Source of the DNA: an uncultured Flavobacteriales bacterium
Lineage (GTDB): Bacteria > Bacteroidota > Bacteroidia > Flavobacteriales_G > NORP312
Direction of reading: 5' to 3'
NCBI GenBank assembly: GCA_905480125.1
Contig: CAJQPE010000020.1
Location: 1 to 45,781, forward strand
DNA: 45,781 nucleotides
Positions within the stretch are counted from its first letter, which is position 1. Every line of letters begins with the position of its first letter. Of the stretch, positions 17,257-25,067 are shown one piece after another. The notes beneath the pieces are model-generated. The model did not search any database. It saw nothing but the letters and a program-made list of their open reading frames with translations, and was not told the origin of the DNA. The position numbers and the translations under genes were made by a program.

Positions 17257-17837
17257 TGAAAGAATATTTGAAAACTGTGTACGATAGTTTTGCGTCAATT
17301 GGCAAGGTCAAGTTTGACCCAGCAAGTTTTGATGAAGATATTACTGCCAAACTCACCAAATTTGATCGTGCTATTCGGTTGCGCGACGCACGCGAATCTT
17401 TCGCGGCTTTGGTGGTGTTCATTATTTTTTTCATTAAATTAATCATGGCGAACCAATCAAGGTTAGGGCAAGTAGGGGATATTATTGTGTTGTTTTCTTG
17501 TATTTTTATTACCTATGTTTTGCATAGATTTAAGAGCTTTAGCAGCAATGTTTATTCACTTCCTATTATGGAATATATTCAGCACCAGCGTATTTTTCTC
17601 CTAAATCAAAAAAAGTTACTTAATAATATTCTTTGGTGGTACCTTCTGCCCTTATCAATTGGCCTTATATTACCAGAATTTGAAAATGAATTGAGTGGGA
17701 GGCAGGTGACTTTCATAGTTTTATTGGCAACAATGATGGGCGTGATTTATTATCTAAATCTTAAGGCGGCAAAATCATTACAGCCTTTTATTGAAGAGAT
17801 AGATGATTTTGTTAAAGATGCAAAAGAAGCGGATTAG
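17253..17837 (+). CDS. Four-helix membrane protein coupled to the ECF sigma factor (possible anti-sigma factor)
   Basis: 194 residues. About 45 cytoplasmic, charged residues at the N-terminus (FDPASFDEDITAKLTKFDRA) are followed by four hydrophobic segments near 47-65, 74-90, 125-141 and 149-167, and a short acidic C-terminal tail. I do not recognise a named domain, and it lacks the zinc-binding HxxxCxxC motif of ZAS anti-sigma factors. The position argues for a role: it overlaps the sigma gene by four bases, the most common place for an anti-sigma factor. A second ATG directly after the first (17256) is an equivalent start. Confidence 0.7.
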   Translation: MMKEYLKTVYDSFASIGKVKFDPASFDEDITAKLTKFDRAIRLRDARESFAALVVFIIFFIKLIMANQSRLGQVGDIIVLFSCIFITYVLHRFKSFSSNVYSLPIMEYIQHQRIFLLNQKKLLNNILWWYLLPLSIGLILPEFENELSGRQVTFIVLLATMMGVIYYLNLKAAKSLQPFIEEIDDFVKDAKEAD

Positions 17838-18114
17838 ATGAACGTGCAGAAATCAAAATGAAATAGCTTTGGTTTTTGATAAAGACGTTAGATTTCTATT
17901 TTATTATTGGTAGATTTTTAGCTTTAGAAGTATCGTCTATTAAATCAGAAAATAAAGCCAGCGACCTAACAATAGTGCCTCTTTATAATCGAGTATCTAA
18001 AAACTTTAAGTTGATTTTCAAGTGAATCGTTAAGCAAGTCGCTTGCATATATTCTATTCAATTGAACTATTCAGCTACTGAATTGTTTAACATGAAAGTA
18101 TAAAATTAAAGCAC
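17838..18114. other. Intergenic region, no supported gene
   Basis: 277 bp of AT-rich DNA. A stretch of about 45 codons before 18024 is open on the plus strand but has no ATG or GTG start at a sensible place, so I do not call it. No hairpin with a T tract is visible after the sigma-factor operon. Confidence 0.4.
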
Positions 18115-18288
18115 ATGAAATGGTTCGCAAAATACTTCCCTGTAATATTGGCATTCTTTAGTTTCCTATTGTCGGTATATCTGTGGTTCAATGGTCAAAA
18201 GCCTGAAGGGCAATTTGTAGGAATTTGGGTTCCTTCGATCTTGGCATTTGGTATTTATTTACATTTAATAAACAGGAGAGATGATTAG
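18115..18288 (+). CDS. 57-residue membrane micro-protein with two helices
   Basis: Translated directly: starts MKWFAKYFPVILAFFSFLLS, ends in HLINRRDD, TAG at 18286. Two hydrophobic segments (about 8-26 and 36-53) flank a short loop (FNGQKPEGQF) with a VGIWVPSILAFG motif in the second helix. The N-terminal basic residues and C-terminal RRDD suggest both ends are cytoplasmic. Similar small proteins occur in Bacteroidota, but I know no function. Its end overlaps the next micro-gene by 8 bases, which supports real translation of both. Confidence 0.65.
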   Translation: MKWFAKYFPVILAFFSFLLSVYLWFNGQKPEGQFVGIWVPSILAFGIYLHLINRRDD

Positions 18289-18403
18289 TGATAAAGTAAT
18301 TTTTATAGTCGGAATAGTTGTTTTTGTAGTATTTCTTGCTGGATACTTAAGTATGGTTTATACTTTAAACAAAAAACAAGATACAGGTAACGATGATAAC
18401 TAA
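18281..18403 (+). CDS. 40-residue single-helix membrane micro-protein
   Basis: Starts with ATG at 18281 inside the end of the preceding micro-gene (8-base overlap), directly after a purine-rich AGGAGAG, and ends with TAA at 18401. One hydrophobic helix (about residues 5-28, VIFIVGIVVFVVFLAGYLSM) is followed by a polar tail (NKKQDTGNDDN). The overlap suggests coupled synthesis with its neighbour, as for the subunits of a small membrane complex. Function unknown. Confidence 0.6.
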   Translation: MISDKVIFIVGIVVFVVFLAGYLSMVYTLNKKQDTGNDDN

Positions 18404-18793
18404 ATTGATTTGTTGGGTTGCTGTTTCCTATTTTTAACTCTTCTTTTGTATTTGTATTGAACTTTTATTAGACGTAGAATTAGTTAAATTATTCAATTTG
18501 TTCAGGATAGTTTATTTCTTTAGTGAATCTTTATTCGCCTAATACTAATTGATTAGTGCTTTCTTCTGATAGTTTTGTACTTAGCTTTAATCATAAATAT
18601 TAAGAACTTATTTATTGATAATGTTCCTTTCTAGACTTATTAAAAACCGTCTGATTAAAATACCAAAGCAAATTAAGCAATATCAAAAATTTGTTCACAA
18701 GTTTTTTTAATATAGAATCTCAAACATAAATATAGCGCTATCATTAATGCTATAAAATAAAGCAGCATTAAGCGCATTTACTACTTTTGCTAA
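18404..18793. other. AT-rich intergenic region before the C45 operon
   Basis: 390 bp without a supportable gene on either strand. It should contain the terminator of the micro-protein pair and the promoter of the C45/AcpS/ligase operon. A TACTTTTG box at its right end is described separately. No tandem repeat or clear terminator hairpin is seen. Confidence 0.4.
18782..18789 (+). promoter_or_regulatory. Candidate -7 promoter box (TACTTTTG) almost touching the C45 start codon
   Basis: Exact match to TAnnTTTG, ending 4 bases before the GTG at 18794. If functional, transcription would begin at or near the start codon and give a leaderless message. No matching -33 TTG is present at the usual distance, so this may be chance in AT-rich DNA. 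Confidence 0.25.
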
Positions 18794-20467
18794 GTGAAGA
18801 AATTCTTTAAATATTCGGCTCTTTTAATTCTGCTTTTTGCATTAGTTTGTACGATTTACTTTATTAGTGTCGTTAATATTGAAGAGCCACATATTGGAAA
18901 TACCTCAGCTTTAGATTGGCAAATAGAAGAATCGACACCTGGATTAACCAGTATAAATGGAGGTTGGTTCAGGAAGAGTGGCTCAGGTCTTTTCGAAATG
19001 TTTGTAAGTGGAAATGCTTTTGAACGTGGAGTTTCAAACGGAAAGTTAGCAGAGAAACTTGTTTTAAGGCAAGAAGAAATATTTGTTGAACAGATTAAAA
19101 GAATTGTTCCTTCAAAAACCTATTTAAAGTTCTTAAAATATTTGGTGGGTTGGTTTAACAAAGAATTGCCAAATCATGTCTCAAAAGAACAACTTGAAGA
19201 AATTTATGGAGTTTCACAAACATTTTCAGACGAATTCAATTTCATTGCTCCAAAGTATATACGTTGCTTAAACTATCATGCAGCGCATGATATAGGCCAT
19301 GCTTTGCAAGACAGGAATTTTACTGTAGGGTGCACTTCTTTTTCTGCCTGGGATAATAAAACTAAAGACGGCTCAATGATTGTTGGTCGTAATTTTGACT
19401 TCTACATTGGCGATGAATTTGCAGAAGATAAAATCGTAAACTTTGTTTCACCCGATAGTGGTTATAAACTGATGTTCGTTACTTGGGGAGGTTTTACTGG
19501 TGCTGTGTCTGGCATGAACGAAACAGGTTTGTCAGTTACCATTAATGCAGCTAAGTCAGATTATCCCACTGGTGCAGCAACACCAATAGCATTGGTCGCC
19601 AAAGAGATACTGCAATACGCCTCAAATATTAATGAGGCTTATGCTATTGCTAATTCGAGAGAAACATTTGTATCCGAATCAATTATGGTAGCATCAGCTA
19701 AGGATGGAAGAACAGCAATTATCGAAAAATCACCAACCAAAATTGGTTTGCACTTAACAGATAATAATTACATCATTTGCGCCAATAATTTTCAAAGCGA
19801 TACCTTTAAAAATGACTCGCTAAATATCAAGAATATCAGAACGAGTTCTTCGCAATACAGATACAATAGAATGGATGAACTAATTCATGAAAATGAAGTA
19901 ATCGATTATACCGAGGCAGCGGCAATATTGAGAGATAGATATGGCAAGAATGGTGAAGTCATCGGTAATGGAAATGAGAAAGCAATGAATCAACTAATTG
20001 CGCACCATGCGGTAATATTTAAACCAGAACAGCGATTAGTATGGGTTTCTGTTGGGCCTTATCAAATCGGGAAGTTTGTATGTTACGACCTAAACACAGT
20101 GTTTGATCAACATGCTGATTTGTCTGCTGATGTTGATATAAGTGTTGACTCACTTGAAATTCCTGCAGATGATTTTATGTTTTCAGTAGAGTACGAGAAA
20201 TTCAAGCGTTTTAGAACGTTGAGAAAAGAAATTACAAGAGAAGATTATAAATTAACACAAGAAGTTGAAGGTGAGTTTATTGAATCTAATCCATACTATT
20301 ATTTAACCTATTACTCCCTAGGAGATTACTATTTTGAAAAAAAAGAATTCAATTCTGCCAAAATATTTTATGAACAAGCACTTACAAAGACACTACCCGT
20401 AACGCAAGAAAGAGATTACTTAAATTCTCGCATCGAAAAGTGCAACAAAAACTTGATTAAAAAATGA
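18794..20467 (+). CDS. C45-family autoproteolytic acyltransferase/hydrolase (NTN-hydrolase fold)
   Basis: 557 residues from a GTG start. An N-terminal membrane anchor or signal sequence (KYSALLILLFALVCTIYFIS, about 7-26) is followed by a large NTN-hydrolase domain related to acyl-CoA:6-aminopenicillanate acyltransferases and acid-ceramidase-like amidases. The likely nucleophile, exposed by self-cleavage in this family, is C180 in TVGCTSFSAWDN; supporting blocks are MIVGRNFDFYIGDE and GAVSGMNETGLSVTINAAKS. The C-terminus has one TPR-like hairpin (YYSLGDYYFEKKEFNSAKIF). It overlaps acpS by 4 bases, so a role in transfer or hydrolysis of an acyl group linked to an acyl carrier protein is likely. 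The substrate is unknown. Confidence 0.85.
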   Translation: MKKFFKYSALLILLFALVCTIYFISVVNIEEPHIGNTSALDWQIEESTPGLTSINGGWFRKSGSGLFEMFVSGNAFERGVSNGKLAEKLVLRQEEIFVEQIKRIVPSKTYLKFLKYLVGWFNKELPNHVSKEQLEEIYGVSQTFSDEFNFIAPKYIRCLNYHAAHDIGHALQDRNFTVGCTSFSAWDNKTKDGSMIVGRNFDFYIGDEFAEDKIVNFVSPDSGYKLMFVTWGGFTGAVSGMNETGLSVTINAAKSDYPTGAATPIALVAKEILQYASNINEAYAIANSRETFVSESIMVASAKDGRTAIIEKSPTKIGLHLTDNNYIICANNFQSDTFKNDSLNIKNIRTSSSQYRYNRMDELIHENEVIDYTEAAAILRDRYGKNGEVIGNGNEKAMNQLIAHHAVIFKPEQRLVWVSVGPYQIGKFVCYDLNTVFDQHADLSADVDISVDSLEIPADDFMFSVEYEKFKRFRTLRKEITREDYKLTQEVEGEFIESNPYYYLTYYSLGDYYFEKKEFNSAKIFYEQALTKTLPVTQERDYLNSRIEKCNKNLIKK

Positions 20468-20838
20468 TTCTTGGAATAGGAGTTGATATTGCAGAGGTTG
20501 ATCGAATTAAACGAAGTGTATCCAACGGGGATCATTTTAAAAAAAGAGTCTTTACTGAAGTTGAACAAAATTATTGCGATTCTATTAAAAATTCGGCTGA
20601 AAGCTACGCTGCGAGATATGCAGCAAAAGAGGCGTTCTTTAAGGCACTTGGTACGGGTTGGCGAGGCAAATTGAAATTTACTGAGGTAGAAGTGATAAAC
20701 AACGATTTAGGTAAACCCGATGTTAGCTTATATGGTGAAGCGTTAAGAATGGCTAATGAAATGGGGGTGAAGTCGGTTCATATTTCATTAAGTCATACTA
20801 AAGAATCTGCGGCTGCATATTTAATATTAGAAGGATAA
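20464..20838 (+). CDS. acpS: Holo-[acyl-carrier-protein] synthase
   Basis: Transfers 4'-phosphopantetheine from CoA to a serine of an acyl carrier protein. The 124 residues match the AcpS family. Metal-binding D8 lies in ILGIGVDIAEVDRIK and the conserved Glu lies in RYAAKEAFFKALGTG; SHTKESAAAYLIL closes the domain. Its start overlaps the C45 gene by four bases (ATGA) and its stop directly abuts the next ATG. It could be the housekeeping AcpS or one dedicated to the neighbouring acyl-transfer genes; the window does not decide which. Confidence 0.95.
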   Translation: MILGIGVDIAEVDRIKRSVSNGDHFKKRVFTEVEQNYCDSIKNSAESYAARYAAKEAFFKALGTGWRGKLKFTEVEVINNDLGKPDVSLYGEALRMANEMGVKSVHISLSHTKESAAAYLILEG

Positions 20839-22128
20839 ATGTCTATTCCTAAAATAGAAACTCAATCATTTGATGAGGTAAAAAAACTTCAAGAGTTGAA
20901 GCTTGTTGAACTTTTGTCTTATGTTTCTGCTAATTCAAAATATTACCAAAGTGTGTTTAATGAACACGGGATTGATGTTACTCAGATCAAAACACTTGAA
21001 GATTTAACTACGCTGCCTACAACGAACAAAGATGATTTGCAGAATAATAACGAAGATTTCATTTGTGTAGATCGATCAGAAATTATCGACTTCATTACTA
21101 CATCAGGCACTTTAGGAGATCCAGTTATTTTCGCTATGACGAACAACGACCTTGATCGTTTGGCTTACAATGAAGAAGTTTCTTTTGCATGCGCGAATAC
21201 TACAAAAGACGATGTCTATCAGTTAATGGTAACCTTAGATAGACGGTTCATGGCGGGTATGGCCTATTTTTCTGGGCTACGTAATTTAGGGGCGGGAATA
21301 ATTCGCGTTGGTCCAGGCAATCCAGAGCTTCAATTTGATACGATAGAAAGAATCAAACCTAATGCTTTGGTTACCGTTCCGTCATTTTTAGTTAAACTAA
21401 TTGAGTACGCAGAAAATAAAGGTATAGACTATAAAAATTCATCAATTAAAAAAGCAGTTTGTATAGGTGAATCATTACGGAATTCCGATTTTTCCCCAAA
21501 CACATTAGCTCGTAAAATTCAAGACAAGTGGTCCATTGATTTATACTCTACCTATGCATCTACTGAGATGGGAACAGCTTTTACTGAATGTGAAGAAAGC
21601 AAGGGCGGGCATCATCACCCGGAGCTGGTTATTGTTGAGTTCCTAGATGAAGAAGGAAATCAAGTTGCTGAAAGTGATGCAGGTGAAGTTACAATTACAA
21701 CATTGGGCGTTGAGGCTATGCCCCTAATTCGTTTTAGAACAGGTGACATTTGTCACCATTATAAAGAAAAATGCTCCTGTGGGAGGACATCGATGCGTCT
21801 AGGGCCAATTGTGGGTCGTAAAAAACAAATGATAAAATACAAGGGAACAACACTATATCCTCCAGCTATTTATGATTTATTGAATGAAATTGAGGGAGTC
21901 GAAAATTATATTGTTGAAGTTTTTACTAACGAAATCGGAACGGATGATATTTTGATTCGTATTGGTGCAAAAAATGAGACCAACAAATTTGAAAAATCAA
22001 TTAAAGATCATTTTCGAGCAAAGCTAAGAGTTGCGCCAAATATTCAGTTTGAGGCTCCTTCTCAAATGGTAAAAGAGCAATTTCCTGAAATGAGCAGAAA
22101 ACCTATAACTTTTATAGATAAACGCTAA
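20839..22128 (+). CDS. PaaK-like AMP-forming acyl/aryl-CoA ligase
   Basis: 429-residue adenylate-forming enzyme of the phenylacetate-CoA ligase family. Visible motifs: the P-loop-like TTSGTLGDP (87-95), YASTEMG (239-245), TGD (301-303) before the hinge, and a C-terminal lysine K421 (MSRKPITFID) in the position of the catalytic lysine. H258-H260 and the CSCGR element (C312, C314) may form a metal site, as seen in several PaaK relatives. Family knowledge gives activation of a carboxylic acid as the acyl-adenylate and transfer to CoA or a carrier thiol. It starts immediately after the acpS stop, so the carrier route is plausible. The true substrate is unknown; phenylacetate catabolism genes are absent here. 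Confidence 0.85.
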   Translation: MSIPKIETQSFDEVKKLQELKLVELLSYVSANSKYYQSVFNEHGIDVTQIKTLEDLTTLPTTNKDDLQNNNEDFICVDRSEIIDFITTSGTLGDPVIFAMTNNDLDRLAYNEEVSFACANTTKDDVYQLMVTLDRRFMAGMAYFSGLRNLGAGIIRVGPGNPELQFDTIERIKPNALVTVPSFLVKLIEYAENKGIDYKNSSIKKAVCIGESLRNSDFSPNTLARKIQDKWSIDLYSTYASTEMGTAFTECEESKGGHHHPELVIVEFLDEEGNQVAESDAGEVTITTLGVEAMPLIRFRTGDICHHYKEKCSCGRTSMRLGPIVGRKKQMIKYKGTTLYPPAIYDLLNEIEGVENYIVEVFTNEIGTDDILIRIGAKNETNKFEKSIKDHFRAKLRVAPNIQFEAPSQMVKEQFPEMSRKPITFIDKR

Positions 22129-22151
22129 AACCCTTTTCAAATTCTATTCTA

Positions 22152-22173
22152 ATTACTTATTATTGTAAGTAAT
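22152..22173. repeat. Perfect AT-rich inverted repeat between the ligase and acyltransferase genes
   Basis: ATTACTTA and TAAGTAAT form an 8-bp stem around a 6-base loop, 24 bp after the ligase stop. There is no U tract on either side, so it is not a classical terminator. It may mark the end of the C45-acpS-ligase operon or be incidental. Confidence 0.35.
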
Positions 22174-22208
22174 GGTTATATTCCTAACTTGGGGACTTTA
22201 ATGTTGAC

Positions 22209-23354
22209 ATGAATAGACCCAGTAGTAAAGAAGAAGTTTATCCTGCAATTCTCCGCATAGCTGAAGCTAAGGAGTTCTACGTGTGTATGAAATGGCTTTT
22301 TCCAAAAATGAGTGTCGAAGAGGTTAAACAAAAAATTACTTCCATTCAAACAACCTATGAATTTCAGCGTGATTTTATGCATGTTGGAATTCGTAAAATT
22401 GTAGAAAAAACAAGTGATGGGTTAACAAGTTCTGGTTTTGATTATATTTCAAACAATAATTCTTATCTATACATTTCTAATCACCGAGATATATTCTTAG
22501 ACTCAGGGATTTTGCAGATTTTATTGTTTGAAAGAGAGATAGATACTACACAGATAACCTTTGGTGACAATCTAATGCAAGGTATTTTTGTTGATGTCGG
22601 TAAAGTAAATAAGATGTTTACTGTATATCGCGGCGGCAATAGAAGAGAGATGTATGATAATTCTGTTCGACTTTCGGCATATATAAGAAAAGCGGTTACA
22701 GAGATAAATGACTCTGTTTGGGTGGCACAGCGGTCGGGACGAACGAAAGATGGCTTAGATACAACGCACACAGGTGTTTTAAAAATGTTTGCTCAAAGTG
22801 GAAGTAAGAACTTTGTAGAATGCTTTAAAGAGCTTAACTTAACTCCAATGGCAGTATCTTATGAGTATGACCCATGCGACTATTACAAGGCTCAAGAGCT
22901 TCATTTAACTGAGGCACTAGGAAAGTACGAGAAGCAACCAAATGAAGATTTAAATAGTGTTATCAAAGGTGTAACAGATTACAAAGGTCGAATACACATG
23001 GCTATTTCAGAGCCAATCGAAGTGGATGAGTTAATGGCAATCGATAGATTTGGAGAAACCCCAAATGATAAAATAAAAATGCTTTGTGAATTAGTTGATC
23101 AGCGTATCTATGATAATTTCAAGTTATGGCCAACTCACTTTATAGGGCACGACTTGTTGAATAAATCAACAGAATTTTCGGACTATTACACCAAAGAAGA
23201 GAAAGAGAAATTTGAGTCGATAATGTCAGATCGTCTTTCAGAGATGAGGGGAGATCAAGCTGAATTGAAACGAATTTATATGAATATTTACGCAAATCCG
23301 GTTGATGTACTTAGTGAAAGAAGCACACTTGAATATGCTATGAAACTAGACTAA
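22209..23354 (+). CDS. PlsC-like glycerolipid acyltransferase family protein
   Basis: 381 residues with the acyltransferase blocks in order: SNHRDIFLDSGIL (the NHxxxxD catalytic motif), a downstream TVYRGGNRREMYDNS segment, and VAQRSGRTKDGLD, which corresponds to the EGTR-like glycerol-phosphate binding block. The N-terminal about 75 residues and the C-terminal about 150 residues are extra relative to short PlsC enzymes. No membrane helix is obvious. Family knowledge suggests transfer of an acyl chain from acyl-ACP or acyl-CoA to a lysophospholipid or similar acceptor. It sits 80 bp after the ligase gene, separated by an inverted repeat, so it may have its own promoter. Confidence 0.85.
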   Translation: MNRPSSKEEVYPAILRIAEAKEFYVCMKWLFPKMSVEEVKQKITSIQTTYEFQRDFMHVGIRKIVEKTSDGLTSSGFDYISNNNSYLYISNHRDIFLDSGILQILLFEREIDTTQITFGDNLMQGIFVDVGKVNKMFTVYRGGNRREMYDNSVRLSAYIRKAVTEINDSVWVAQRSGRTKDGLDTTHTGVLKMFAQSGSKNFVECFKELNLTPMAVSYEYDPCDYYKAQELHLTEALGKYEKQPNEDLNSVIKGVTDYKGRIHMAISEPIEVDELMAIDRFGETPNDKIKMLCELVDQRIYDNFKLWPTHFIGHDLLNKSTEFSDYYTKEEKEKFESIMSDRLSEMRGDQAELKRIYMNIYANPVDVLSERSTLEYAMKLD

Positions 23355-23392
23355 CTGGATTAAATATCTAAATAAACGAAAATCTAATTATC

Positions 23393-25000
23393 ATGAAAAA
23401 TTTACTAATTCTTCTTATCCCGGCTTTACCATTTTTCGGAACCGCGCAGGTAAAAACGTCTGCTGATTTTTCAGTTGATGCTGGAAGGCCATATTTAGTT
23501 GTAGATGCTCCAATTAAAGAGTATTTCTATCATAATGATGAAGTGCTTTCTATTAAGATAGGTAAGTTATTTACGGTTCAAAAATTCAGCGCTTTATCGC
23601 TTGATGAGAAAAGCAGGTCTTCTATAGTAAGGAAAAACGAGCTTCCGAGAGGCTACGTTCATGAAGATTTTTTGCAGGACGGAGAGAAGATATTTGAGTT
23701 TTATAATGTTTGGGATAAACCAAATAAAACCGAGCAGATCTTTGTTCAAGAGATATCGTTTAGTGACCCAAAACCAAAGAATAGTAAGATGCTTTTTAGT
23801 GTTGCTGGAAAACTTTCAAATTATGGAGGAGGGAACAAGATAGATTTGTACGGTTCGTTTGATCGCTCTAAAATATTGTTAGTGTATAGAAAGAAGCCTA
23901 TCGAGAAGCGCGACAAATTGAACTATGATAAAATTGGCATGATTGTCTATGACGGAGACATGAATGAAATATGGTCTAAAGAAGTAAAAATGCCATATAC
24001 GGAAGCGGAAATGGATAATTTGGGATACACCTTAGATTCAAAAGGAAACGCTTATTTGTTGGCTAGAGTTAGAAATGGAGAAGATGCTCATTTAGAATTG
24101 CTTAAATATTCTGGTTCTGATGATCCAGATAAAATTTCTATTGAAGCAGGTAACAAGCATTTTCCGCACGGGATAACTTTAAAAGAAGGCGATGAAGGAA
24201 AAATATATTGCGCGGGTTTCTATGGAGAAGGAAGTTCTGCTAACGGAATATATTTATCTATTATAGAAACTAATGGAATCATTAGTAATGAGAGTTTTTA
24301 TGATATACCATTAGAAATTATCAATAAAAATAAAAGTGATAGAGCGCAGGCCAAGAATGAAAAGAAAGAAGGAAAAGGGAAAGAAGTAGGTATTTATGAG
24401 CTAGATTTAGATGATGTTATTGTTAATTCAGATGGATCACTAGCTCTAGTTGGAGAAGTATATTATATGAAAGTAACCACATCATATAATGCTAGCTCGA
24501 AATCTACTACTACAACTTATCATTACTATTATCAAGAAATATTTATGTGTAAAATAAATAGTGCTGGTGATATGCAATGGATGCAAAAATTACCAAAAAA
24601 CCAATACAGAAAAAGCAGTGGTGGCGGAGTAGGGTATGGTTTCTCGATGCATTTTAACACAAAGGTTAATAATTACGATTTATCATATAAATACATGGAG
24701 AAAAACGGCTCTCACTACTTACTTTATTTAGATAACGTAAAGAACATGAATTTGGGGTTAAATGAATATCCTGCGCGGCATATGTCAGGAAAAGGCGGAT
24801 ACCTAACGGCATACAAACTTGATGATAGTACAGGCGATGTTTCTAAGCTATCATTATTTGATATGAAAGATGTTAACGGAATAGCAGTTTATCAGTTTAG
24901 TACGGATAGAATAATAAAAGCTTCGGAAGAAGAAGTGTTGCTTGAACTGTACAAAAAGAAGAAAGAAGATATATTGATACGTATTGCTATTCAGGATTAG
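23393..25000 (+). CDS. Secreted protein of unknown function
   Basis: 535 residues with a clear signal peptide (MKNLLILLIPALPFFGTAQ). I do not recognise a named domain. The mature protein has repeated short beta-rich units such as YDKIGMIVYDGDMNEIWSKE, TLDSKGNAYLLARVRNG, VNSDGSLALVGEVYYM and NSAGDMQWMQKLPK, which read like propeller blades comparing recorded and reported values. A lysine/glutamate-rich linker (KNEKKEGKGKE) sits near the middle, before a serine/threonine/tyrosine-rich stretch. It is probably periplasmic or outer-membrane associated. It starts 38 bp after the acyltransferase gene and converges on the ostA-like gene. Confidence 0.7.
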   Translation: MKNLLILLIPALPFFGTAQVKTSADFSVDAGRPYLVVDAPIKEYFYHNDEVLSIKIGKLFTVQKFSALSLDEKSRSSIVRKNELPRGYVHEDFLQDGEKIFEFYNVWDKPNKTEQIFVQEISFSDPKPKNSKMLFSVAGKLSNYGGGNKIDLYGSFDRSKILLVYRKKPIEKRDKLNYDKIGMIVYDGDMNEIWSKEVKMPYTEAEMDNLGYTLDSKGNAYLLARVRNGEDAHLELLKYSGSDDPDKISIEAGNKHFPHGITLKEGDEGKIYCAGFYGEGSSANGIYLSIIETNGIISNESFYDIPLEIINKNKSDRAQAKNEKKEGKGKEVGIYELDLDDVIVNSDGSLALVGEVYYMKVTTSYNASSKSTTTTYHYYYQEIFMCKINSAGDMQWMQKLPKNQYRKSSGGGVGYGFSMHFNTKVNNYDLSYKYMEKNGSHYLLYLDNVKNMNLGLNEYPARHMSGKGGYLTAYKLDDSTGDVSKLSLFDMKDVNGIAVYQFSTDRIIKASEEEVLLELYKKKKEDILIRIAIQD

Positions 25001-25067
25001 TATTAGTTAGTTTCACTTTTGCTAAATTTTGTGATGATTCGCTCGCAAAGTTTATAAATAAATGAGC

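Noticed and set aside
25001-25067. Bidirectional terminator between the converging secreted-protein and ostA-like genes
   Set aside because: Only a 5-bp pairing (TTTGC with GCAAA) separated by more than 20 bases is visible, too weak to support.
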